Of a stretch of DNA of 8,764 nucleotides, positions 1 to 4,712 are shown one piece after another. The DNA lies in assembly GCA_903834855.1 (NCBI GenBank), contig CAILKS010000015.1, forward strand, positions 1 to 8,764, in the 5' to 3' direction. A program made the position numbers and the translations under genes. Source of the DNA: an uncultured bacterium. GTDB lineage: Bacteria > Patescibacteriota > Minisyncoccia > Phycocordibacterales > UBA5272. How positions within the stretch are numbered: position 1 is the first letter of the stretch; every line of letters starts with the position of its first letter. The notes beneath the pieces were generated by a model. The model saw only the letters and a program-made list of their open reading frames with translations, searched no databases and was not told the origin of the DNA.

Positions 1-28
1 CTAACGCAAGCAAAGCAGTTTACTTGCT

Positions 29-91
29 GTGGGGGCACAAATATTAAAATGCTATGTCTTAGACATAGCCTTTTAATATTTGTGCCCCCAC
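29..91. repeat. 63-bp near-perfect palindrome overlapping the 3' end of tRNA-Lys
   Basis: Arms 29-49 and 71-91 are perfect reverse complements (21 bp). After one mismatch (50/70), 51-59 pairs with 61-69 (9 bp) around a single central base at 60. The right arm includes the last nine bases of tRNA-Lys, so the left arm is an inverted copy of the tRNA acceptor 3' strand. Transcribed from the tRNA promoter it would form one very long hairpin competing with the acceptor stem. No U-tract follows, so it is not a classical intrinsic terminator, although a terminator or 3'-processing role is possible. Cruciform extrusion in DNA is another option. Confidence 0.9.
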
Positions 92-155
92 GAGGGATCG
101 AACCTAGGACCTGCGGATTAAGAGTCCGATGCTCTACCAGCTGAGCTATAGGGGC
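83..155 (-). tRNA. tRNA-Lys (anticodon CTT)
   Basis: On the minus strand this folds as a 73-nt tRNA. The acceptor stem is GCCCCTA/TGGGGGC (one U-G pair), the D-arm is GCTC...GAGC, the anticodon loop is CTCTTAA (anticodon CTT), the T-loop is TTCGATC and the discriminator is A. There is one mismatch in the anticodon stem (27/43) and one in the T-stem (50/64), somewhat unusual but not disruptive. CCA is not encoded, so a CCA-adding enzyme is needed. It decodes AAG (Lys). The 3' end lies inside a long palindrome. Confidence 0.93.
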
Positions 156-170
156 ATTTCTGTGGTGAAT

Positions 171-199
171 ACTATACCACACACAAGAATAATTTTCTA
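171..199 (-). promoter_or_regulatory. promoter candidate for tRNA-Lys
   Basis: On the minus strand, TATAGT (171-176) is preceded by TGG, an extended -10. TAGAAA (194-199, 4 of 6 matches to TTGACA) lies 17 bp further upstream. The -10 sits about 16 bp before the tRNA 5' end, a normal distance for a tRNA promoter with a short leader. Confidence 0.55.
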
Positions 200-217
200 G
201 AGTACTTTTAAAAAATA

Positions 218-226
218 TGCTAAAAT
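218..226 (+). promoter_or_regulatory. extended -10 promoter candidate for tRNA-Cys
   Basis: TGCTAAAAT is an extended -10 element 28 bp before tRNA-Cys. No good -35 is seen at the right distance, which is tolerated by extended -10 promoters. Confidence 0.45.
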
Positions 227-254
227 AGAAAAACTTTCATTAGAAAATAAATAA

Positions 255-328
255 GACGCGGTGGCGAAGTGGTTTAACGCTACGGTTTGCAAAACCGTCA
301 CTCGTGGGTTCAAATCCCACCCGCGTCT
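255..328 (+). tRNA. tRNA-Cys (anticodon GCA)
   Basis: A 74-nt cloverleaf. The acceptor stem is GACGCGG/CCGCGTC, the anticodon stem is ACGGT/ACCGT around the loop TTGCAAA (anticodon GCA), the T-arm is GTGGG-TTCAAAT-CCCAC, and the discriminator is T, the usual identity base of tRNA-Cys. CCA is not encoded. Confidence 0.96.
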
Positions 329-339
329 CACGAAGTGAG
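327..339. repeat. short hairpin rooted in the 3' end of tRNA-Cys
   Basis: CTCAC (327-331) pairs with GTGAG (335-339) around a GAA loop. The first arm starts on the last acceptor base and discriminator of tRNA-Cys. The hairpin sits between the tRNA and the stop codon of the convergent pseudouridine synthase gene (348-350). No T-tract follows on either strand. Confidence 0.7.
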
Positions 340-347
340 TAATACAT

Positions 348-1028
348 TTAATCTAGAAAATCATCAGGTGCTTCTACCTCAAATTCAAAATCTTTATCAC
401 CTATTTTAAATTTAAGATTAAGAGCGTGCAACATAATACGTTCTGATTGTATTTTACTTCCATATACAATATCACCAACAATTGGGTGCATAATATAAGT
501 CATGTGTGCACGTAACTGATGGGTGCGTCCAGTTTTTGGATTTAGTTTTACAATAGTAATATTTTCTTTTCTTTTTATAACTTCCACTCCTGTCACTGCC
601 GACCGTAATTCCCCTCGCGGATTTGTTGGGTTAACTTGTTGTTTGTAATCCTTTTTATTTCGTCCTAGTGGCGCATCTATTACAAAATTATTTTCTTTAA
701 CAATTCCCCCGAGCACAGCCAAATATGTTTTTTCTATACTATGATTTATAAATTGCTTTCTTAATTCATTAAAAATTTCTTTATTTTTTGCAACAACAAT
801 TACACCAGAAGTTTCTCTATCTAATTTGTGAACTATTCCACCGAGATTTATAGTTCTACAATCTTGAAGAATTATTTGATTTTCAATATCAAACATATTT
901 GGATAATTTTTCATCAAAAAATCAACCAAAGTTTCTTCAGTAGAATTATCAAATGGATGCATCACAATACCTGACGGCTTATTTAATACAACGATATTTG
1001 TATCCTCGAATATTACAGGGATATGCAT
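348..1028 (-). CDS. RluA/RluD-family 23S rRNA-type pseudouridine synthase
   Basis: A 226-aa enzyme that isomerises uridine to pseudouridine in structured RNA. The family signature HKLDRETSG is at residues 67-75 with the catalytic Asp at 70. The second conserved block GRTHQLRAHM is at 167-176, followed by VGDIVYG at 184-190. The N-terminus begins directly with the catalytic fold (VVLNKPSG, 13-20), so the S4 RNA-binding domain of RluC/RluD is absent. This length and layout are closer to RluA, but the exact target base (23S rRNA, or also tRNA) cannot be assigned. The ATG start has no Shine-Dalgarno site upstream. A TATGTT box about 16 bp ahead of it on the minus strand would give a very short leader. 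The gene is divergent from tRNA-Leu and convergent with tRNA-Cys. Confidence 0.93.
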   Translation of the reverse strand: MHIPVIFEDTNIVVLNKPSGIVMHPFDNSTEETLVDFLMKNYPNMFDIENQIILQDCRTINLGGIVHKLDRETSGVIVVAKNKEIFNELRKQFINHSIEKTYLAVLGGIVKENNFVIDAPLGRNKKDYKQQVNPTNPRGELRSAVTGVEVIKRKENITIVKLNPKTGRTHQLRAHMTYIMHPIVGDIVYGSKIQSERIMLHALNLKFKIGDKDFEFEVEAPDDFLD

Positions 1029-1032
1029 AGTG

Positions 1033-1090
1033 TTCGCACTCTAACATATTTTCGTGTATAATGCTTTTTACTAATATATTAATTAGTAAA
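1033..1090 (+). promoter_or_regulatory. tRNA-Leu promoter with a downstream dyad
   Basis: A perfect -10 TATAAT (1057-1062) lies 18 bp after TTCGCA (1033-1038, 4 of 6 matches to TTGACA). Between the -10 and the tRNA lies a 9-bp inverted repeat, TTTACTAAT (1067-1075) and ATTAGTAAA (1082-1090), separated by 6 bases, possibly an operator or leader hairpin. The same stretch must also hold the divergent promoter of the pseudouridine synthase gene. Confidence 0.55.
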
Positions 1091-1097
1091 CAAATAT

Positions 1098-1179
1098 GCC
1101 CAGGTGGTGAAATTGGTAGACACATCAGTCTTAGGAACTGATGCCGCAAGGCGTGAAGGTTCAAGTCCTTTCCTGGGCA
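1098..1179 (+). tRNA. tRNA-Leu (anticodon TAG)
   Basis: An 82-nt class II tRNA. The acceptor stem is GCCCAGG/CCTGGGC, the anticodon stem is TCAGT/ACTGA around the loop CTTAGGA (anticodon TAG), a long variable arm is built from TGCC...GGCG, and the discriminator is A as required for Leu. CCA is not encoded. Its last 20 bases are present in inverted form just downstream, and fragments of its 3' end recur four times up to 1505. Confidence 0.96.
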
Positions 1180-1231
1180 CAACATAAAAAATGAGACATC
1201 TTTTGATGTCCATTTTTTAGTTGTGCCCAGG
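1172..1231. repeat. long hairpin whose 5' arm is the 3' end of tRNA-Leu
   Basis: 1172-1200 pairs with 1205-1231 through 27 bp with two single-base bulges (A1184, A1194) around a TTTT loop. Two more A-T pairs (1170-1171 with 1232-1233) extend the base. The 5' arm contains the acceptor 3' strand of tRNA-Leu plus 21 trailer bases. The downstream arm has six T residues at 1213-1218, but they lie inside the stem, so this is not a standard terminator. Confidence 0.88.
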
Positions 1232-1233
1232 AA

Positions 1234-1505
1234 GTACGACACCTGCGCGTCGTACGTAAGGACTTGAATGGTCGCAGTGATGTTTTGCTAGCAAGCAAAA
1301 CCACGAGAGGCGGGCTGCGAGAAAATTTTTTGACGAGAAAATTTTACTTGTAGCCAAGTCCTTTCCTGGGGTCGCGAAATTGAGTGTTTTGTGAGTAAAG
1401 AAGTTACGAAACAAAATACCAATTTGGTGACCAGGTCCTTTCCGTATTCATATTGAATCTCTGTTTGGTGACCAAGTCCTTTCTTTAATATTAAAGTCCT
1501 TCCCC
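1234..1505. repeat. non-coding patchwork of tRNA-Leu-derived direct and inverted repeats
   Basis: No convincing gene occurs here. Visible parts are: a 7-bp hairpin (1234-1240/1249-1255); AAGGACTTGAA (1258-1268), the inverse of tRNA-Leu 1160-1170; a nested stem set (1258-1266 with 1355-1363, TCGCAG 1272-1277 with CTGCGA 1315-1320, and GTTTTGCT 1282-1289 with AGCAAAAC 1294-1301); a 12-nt direct repeat CGAGAAAATTTT (1318-1329, 1334-1345); a 16-nt exact copy of tRNA-Leu 1162-1177 at 1355-1370; shorter copies of the AAGTCCTTTCC core at 1432-1443, 1473-1483 and 1493-1504; and a 21-nt direct repeat with two differences (1423-1443, 1464-1484). A perfect 14-bp palindrome lies at 1483-1496. Confidence 0.8.
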
Positions 1506-1538
1506 AAAAAATAGAGCCGATCGCATAGCGACCGGCTC
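1506..1538 (-). terminator. intrinsic terminator of the SPFH-like gene
   Basis: Read on the minus strand, GAGCCG...CGGCTC (six bp, one A/C mismatch, then four more bp TCGC/GCGA) forms a hairpin over 1514-1538, followed by TATTTTTT. It lies 18 bp past the TGA stop of the gene at 1557-2738 and supports TGA being a true stop. Confidence 0.85.
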
Positions 1539-1556
1539 ATTCCAATGACGGCTTGT

Positions 1557-2738
1557 TCACATCCCAAACTTGAAAGACCCACGCCCATCCTTCATAAAGG
1601 CCTCCCAAATACGTTCAGCATCTTCCCTGCTAACACCAGATCGAAGTATCCGCTCAATTTCACCAGCCTTCATAGACTGATTAATTTGACGAAGATCACG
1701 ACCGGCAATCTCTTGAAAGATTTGCTGTTGTCTCTGGTCTTGAAAACCAAGCCATTCAATACTGACATTTTTCAATTCCAAACCAAGATGTCTCATACTT
1801 CCAGCCATGGACTTAACCATACGGCCACCGAACCCGACACCATCAGCAAGTGTCTGCCACTGACAAGTTCGGATAAAAGCATTTGCCCCTTGTTGGAAAT
1901 ATTCAGCAAAAAGTCGTTCTAGCTGTCTGCGTGGATTTTCTGCCCCATCTTCCATGAGATCATCAACTATAGTCTCATCAACAATCTTGCCAATACCACT
2001 GACGTTGAACACAACGGCCTTACCATCGTAAGAATATGTAACCATTGTGCCAGCAAATGTGATCGGTGTTGTGATAAATCCACGCACTGCTCCCCAAAAA
2101 ATTGAGAAGCGGAAAAGTGCATAGAAGCCAACTTGAAAGAAAAGCGGAAGTATTCCTGGCAACGGATTGACACCTTCCTTCAAGGATTGACCCACCCGCT
2201 TACCACCAAAGAATGTCACCACTTCAGCTGTCTTAGCTTCAAGATTTCGCAAGTTACCAAGATATTCACCAACAAAATAAACCGTAGCAATAGTAAGTGA
2301 AATACCAAATGACGAGTTGATCATCTTTTGTGTCCCAAATACTTCAAAGTAAATATTGTTAGTGATTCGAAGACATGCGAGCAACAATAGTGCCCAAACA
2401 AGCGCCGGACCAAAGGCAAGCATGTGGCCAATAATGACATTGTATTGATTCTCTGCTTTGGATGTAGTTACAAAACCATGAGACGTCGCAACAAGTGCAA
2501 CAATCATGAAAATGAAAACATAAACCAAAACAGAATCAAAATTTCCAGAGTTTCTAATTGCATTCGCAACTGGAAACCAATGGTAAGCAAGATATGTCGC
2601 ACTACAAGTGACAACAAAAACTATGCTTGTATTAAACACATCTACCGGCCTTTCGGACAATCTGTCTATTGTTTGCCACCAATAATACAGACACAGTAAA
2701 AATATCAGCACATAGCTAACTAACTTAAACTCATTCAT
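1557..2738 (-). CDS. multi-pass membrane protein with SPFH/band-7-like domain
   Basis: A 393-aa protein. The N-terminal part has about five hydrophobic segments (roughly residues 5-21, 36-52, 69-87, 101-123, 141-160). The C-terminal half reads like an SPFH/band-7 domain: an opening E-VV-FGGKRV...LKEGVNPLPGILPLF (172-200), a beta-rich middle, and LGLELKNVSIEWLGF (318-332), which resembles the GVEV..V.I segment of prohibitin/flotillin proteins. A charged, probably helical tail follows. Known SPFH proteins form membrane-bound cages or scaffolds that often regulate proteases; here that role is inferred only. Four or more extra membrane helices before the SPFH-like part are unusual. The start is supported by AGAAGG (2745-2750) six bases ahead of the ATG. 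The gene is divergent from the 111-aa membrane gene, ends in its own terminator, and is most likely monocistronic. Family assignment is moderate. Confidence 0.65.
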   Translation of the reverse strand: MNEFKLVSYVLIFLLCLYYWWQTIDRLSERPVDVFNTSIVFVVTCSATYLAYHWFPVANAIRNSGNFDSVLVYVFIFMIVALVATSHGFVTTSKAENQYNVIIGHMLAFGPALVWALLLLACLRITNNIYFEVFGTQKMINSSFGISLTIATVYFVGEYLGNLRNLEAKTAEVVTFFGGKRVGQSLKEGVNPLPGILPLFFQVGFYALFRFSIFWGAVRGFITTPITFAGTMVTYSYDGKAVVFNVSGIGKIVDETIVDDLMEDGAENPRRQLERLFAEYFQQGANAFIRTCQWQTLADGVGFGGRMVKSMAGSMRHLGLELKNVSIEWLGFQDQRQQQIFQEIAGRDLRQINQSMKAGEIERILRSGVSREDAERIWEAFMKDGRGSFKFGM

Positions 2739-2760
2739 TTAACACCTTCTTTCTGTATAA

Positions 2761-2789
2761 ATTAAATGACCAATATCTTGCTTTTGCAA
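2761..2789 (-). promoter_or_regulatory. promoter candidate for the SPFH-like gene
   Basis: On the minus strand, TTGCAA (2784-2789) and TTTAAT (2761-2766) are 17 bp apart, giving a leader of about 15 nt that contains the Shine-Dalgarno site. The -35 is part of a small stem-loop, CTTGC-TTTT-GCAAG (2777-2790). Confidence 0.35.
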
Positions 2790-2890
2790 GCTTGTGCGTA
2801 TTCTTGCATAAATATGACAAAAAGCCAAAGGTGTTGTATTTTATTTTTACTTATAGTAGATTTGTATTAATTGAACAAAAGGAGCTCAAA

Positions 2891-3226
2891 ATGAAAGCGC
2901 AAAAGGTTGATGTAGTCATGCGCCGGCCAGGATTCTTAAATGTCCTGTCTTACGCGGCGGGTTGGGTTGTGGCAATTGGATTAATTTTGGTGGGAGCAGC
3001 ATATGCACTAATCAAAATTACGAACTTTGCTTGGCCAACCTTACAGTGGGCAATACCACTGGGAATATATTTGTCTTTAACGGCTTGGTTCTTATACCGA
3101 GCCATGCAAATACCAGACGAAGTAGCACGATCACACAGACAGTATCAAGCGGTAATACTATGTGTGAGAAATCTCATAATTCTGATTATCCTTTTCGCGG
3201 ACATGCGAACAGTGGTCGGGCTATGA
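2891..3226 (+). CDS. small three-helix membrane protein of unknown function
   Basis: A 111-aa protein that I do not recognise. Three hydrophobic segments are visible (about 18-41, 51-69, 86-103), with a short basic N-terminus (KAQK, MRRPG) and a basic connector before helix 3 (EVARSHRQYQ, 77-86), suggesting a cytoplasmic N-terminus. The frame is open back to 2792, but the ATG at 2891 is chosen because AAGGAG (2879-2884) precedes it by six bases and the hydrophobic, conserved-looking sequence starts there. The gene is divergent from the SPFH-like gene with about 150 bp between them, so the two may be co-regulated. It ends with TGA and is followed 7 bp later by a strong terminator hairpin. Confidence 0.8.
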   Translation: MKAQKVDVVMRRPGFLNVLSYAAGWVVAIGLILVGAAYALIKITNFAWPTLQWAIPLGIYLSLTAWFLYRAMQIPDEVARSHRQYQAVILCVRNLIILIILFADMRTVVGL

Positions 3227-3233
3227 ATGAAAT

Positions 3234-3287
3234 AAGGGCGCGACCAAATGTTTGTCATTGACGAACGGAAATTGGGTCGCGCCTTTT
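3234..3287 (+). terminator. terminator hairpin after the 111-aa membrane gene
   Basis: GGCGCGACC (3237-3245) pairs with GGTCGCGCC (3275-3283); an upper stem GTTTGTC/GACGAAC carries one wobble; flanking AA and TT extend the base. TTTT follows at 3284-3287, and further T residues at 3290-3294. A rho-independent terminator is likely. Confidence 0.75.
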
Positions 3288-3345
3288 GATTTTTCGGTTT
3301 GAGCCAATGACCGAAAAATCATCCCGCAACACGTTGTGTGGCGGG
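3287..3345. other. two further stem-loops between genes
   Basis: TGATTTTTCGGT (3287-3298) pairs with ACCGAAAAATCA (3310-3321), 12 bp around an 11-nt loop. Directly after it, CCCGC (3323-3327) pairs with GCGGG (3341-3345), with an inner ACAC/GTGT stem and GTT loop. With the terminator they make three consecutive hairpins. On the minus strand the second stem could insulate against antisense transcription. Confidence 0.6.
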
Positions 3346-3369
3346 GTTACACCTCAACAAATAATTTCC

Positions 3370-3440
3370 CATAGGTCAGACCTATGTAAAAAAATATTGA
3401 CGTATGAAATATTTGACAAAATTAATATTTGTGATATATT
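3370..3440 (+). promoter_or_regulatory. promoter of the J-domain gene with upstream dyad
   Basis: TTGACA (3413-3418, perfect consensus) and TATATT (3435-3440) are 16 bp apart, ahead of a roughly 27-nt leader holding the AAAGGTG Shine-Dalgarno site (3463-3469). A 7-bp inverted repeat CATAGGT-CAG-ACCTATG (3370-3386) lies about 27 bp upstream of the -35. It has no T-tract after it and could bind a regulator. Confidence 0.65.
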
Positions 3441-3473
3441 AATTTTAATTGTCCCATAACTTAAAGGTGTCTT

Positions 3474-3944
3474 ATGACTCACTACGAAACATTAGGTGTT
3501 TCGCGTTATGCGACACCTGAGGAAATTAAAAAAGCCTACCAGCGTAAAGCTATGATTGTGCATCCGGATAGGCCTGGTGGTAATGAGAAACTTTTCAAAG
3601 AGGTCAAAGAGGCTTATGAAGCCCTGGAAACCTCGAATAAAAGGAAGGTGTACGATAGTACCCTTCCACCTCAAAATCCACCAGAAGCAACAACGGAAAG
3701 ACAACCGGAGGAATACCAAGTAGAAATACCTGAAAAGGCTCTAGAAATTTGGAAGGAATATGTTGAAGAAACTAAACCTGAAGAAATCCATGAGGAAACT
3801 TCCGGGGATAGCATATTCAACACAAAGTTCTTTGTTGCTTGCTTACTTATTTTAGTTCTTTCTCTACTTTTTAACGGCCACAAAAAGAAAGAGGTTTTGC
3901 TAAAAGAAGTTCAAACAACTACTCAGGAAGTCTCAAAACAATAA
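3474..3944 (+). CDS. J-domain protein with C-terminal membrane anchor
   Basis: A 156-aa protein. Residues 1-62 form a J-domain (HYETLGVSRYATPEEIKKAYQ...), with the essential HPD at 30-32 and the closing KRKVYD at 56-61. J-domains stimulate the ATPase of DnaK/Hsp70. The Gly/Phe region, zinc finger and C-terminal substrate domains of canonical DnaJ are missing, so this is a class C (type III) J-protein. An acidic, proline-containing linker (about 64-112) leads to one hydrophobic helix (119-134) and a short Lys-rich then polar tail, so the J-domain most likely faces the cytoplasm on a tail-anchored protein. It may recruit DnaK to a membrane client, with the neighbouring membrane proteins as candidates by context only. 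It has its own promoter and terminator. The ATG start is set by AAAGGTG four bases upstream. Confidence 0.9.
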   Translation: MTHYETLGVSRYATPEEIKKAYQRKAMIVHPDRPGGNEKLFKEVKEAYEALETSNKRKVYDSTLPPQNPPEATTERQPEEYQVEIPEKALEIWKEYVEETKPEEIHEETSGDSIFNTKFFVACLLILVLSLLFNGHKKKEVLLKEVQTTTQEVSKQ

Positions 3945-3970
3945 AGGCTTCACTGAAACCCAAAACTAGC

Positions 3971-4001
3971 TACCCGCATTAATTTGTGGGTACTTTTTTT
4001 T
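3971..4001 (+). terminator. intrinsic terminator of the J-domain gene
   Basis: TACCCGC (3971-3977) pairs with GTGGGTA (3986-3992, one G-U pair) around an 8-nt loop, and C plus eight T residues follow. It lies 26 bp after the stop codon. Confidence 0.9.
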
Positions 4002-4027
4002 ATCAAAAATTACTAATTTTATTTAGC

Positions 4028-4121
4028 TTGACAAATACTTTTATTAGTGTAGTGTATTAATCAGAAGCACATTTTATAGCTATGTGTGTTTCTGGTCCTA
4101 GTCATATTTGTTTTGGCTAGG
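4028..4121 (+). promoter_or_regulatory. promoter candidate and structured leader of the Pro-rich gene pair
   Basis: A perfect -35 TTGACA (4028-4033) is seen. The -10 is uncertain: TAGTGT at 4050-4055 (16-bp spacing) or TATTAA at 4055-4060 (21 bp). The approximately 95-nt leader contains two stem-loops: 4063-4072 with 4084-4093 (10 bp, two wobbles) and CCTAGTC 4097-4103 with GGCTAGG 4115-4121 (7 bp, one wobble). A purine-rich stretch with the Shine-Dalgarno site follows. No match to a known riboswitch is recognised. Confidence 0.45.
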
Positions 4122-4154
4122 TTTGTAAGAAACTTTTAAAGAAAGGAGGGAAAA

Positions 4155-4712
4155 ATGGTAGTTGGAAGACGTCCATTAGTTCCCGCAACTCCCCCACCCG
4201 CGGCAGCACCCGCTGCTGCGGCACCACCGAAAAAAGTCAGGGCAAAAAAAGCGCCACCACCGCCACCACCTCCCCCTAAAAAAGGTAAGGACTGGGCAGC
4301 TTTTGCGGCAGCAGTTGCGCTCTGTGTTACAGCACTCATCATGTCGCAAAACGACAAGGAGGTGAGCATGGCGCAGATCGCATCGGCTGGTAAGGGTCCA
4401 ATCCCTGCCATCCCTGCAAAAGGAGGGAATAATATTCCCGACTGGAAGCAGCAACCGCAACAGAACGCCGCAACCTCACCACCACCTGTGCAGTCTGCAC
4501 AGGAAAATCTTCGCACCTTTGTCTTCACCGACACAGATGGCGAAAAATTTTGGTGGCCTCCAGGTGAGACAGTGAAGTTGTGCGCTGGGCCAATCGGTAA
4601 GACGGTTGTCCCAACTCCCGACACTTACCTCGAAGGCGGGGAAGTAAGGGAAGACGGTCGACGGTGGATTAACCCAGGCGAATGCGTCATCAGCAAAAGG
4701 AGAAACTCATGA
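4155..4712 (+). CDS. Pro/Ala-rich single-pass membrane protein, unknown function
   Basis: A 185-aa protein that I do not recognise. The N-terminus is low-complexity: Pro/Ala runs, basic KKVRAKK (26-32), eight consecutive Pro (34-41) and KKGK. One hydrophobic helix follows (about 47-64), then a Pro/Gln-rich linker (about 75-115) and a compact C-terminal region (118-180) with FVFTDTDGEKFWWPPGETVKL and two Cys (143, 177) that could form a disulfide outside the cell. The positive flank before the helix predicts a cytoplasmic N-terminus. The start is fixed by a very strong Shine-Dalgarno site AAAGGAGGG (4142-4150). The stop overlaps the next start as ATGA, so translation is probably coupled. The gene is clearly more G+C-rich than dprA or the pseudouridine synthase gene. 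The antisense frame is open only because of this composition. Confidence 0.82.
   Translation: MVVGRRPLVPATPPPAAAPAAAAPPKKVRAKKAPPPPPPPPKKGKDWAAFAAAVALCVTALIMSQNDKEVSMAQIASAGKGPIPAIPAKGGNNIPDWKQQPQQNAATSPPPVQSAQENLRTFVFTDTDGEKFWWPPGETVKLCAGPIGKTVVPTPDTYLEGGEVREDGRRWINPGECVISKRRNS

Noticed and set aside
979..1242. 87-codon minus-strand open frame
   Set aside because: It runs antisense through tRNA-Leu and overlaps the start of the pseudouridine synthase gene. It has no ribosome-binding site and the peptide is typical of tRNA antisense translations.
1355..1505. Short repeated units that might be a CRISPR array
   Set aside because: Repeats are 10-21 nt, degenerate, irregularly spaced (41-77 bp) and match the tRNA-Leu 3' end. 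There is no leader and there are no cas genes.
1539..1559. TGA read as an amino acid, as in some Candidate Phyla Radiation lineages
   Set aside because: TGA ends three genes, one of them 18 bp before a clear intrinsic terminator, and the others before another terminator or overlapping a downstream start as ATGA.
1545..1922. 125-codon plus-strand frame inside the SPFH-like gene
   Set aside because: It is antisense to a gene with good family features, has no ribosome-binding site and overlaps that gene's end.
2792..2890. 33-codon upstream extension of the 111-aa membrane protein
   Set aside because: The extension is AT-rich leader sequence, while AAGGAG at correct spacing marks the ATG at 2891.
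4136..4624. 162-codon minus-strand frame rich in Gly, opposite the Pro-rich gene
   Set aside because: It mirrors the poly-Pro/Ala coding sequence and its Gly-rich run is the complement of CCN codons. The plus-strand gene has the Shine-Dalgarno site.
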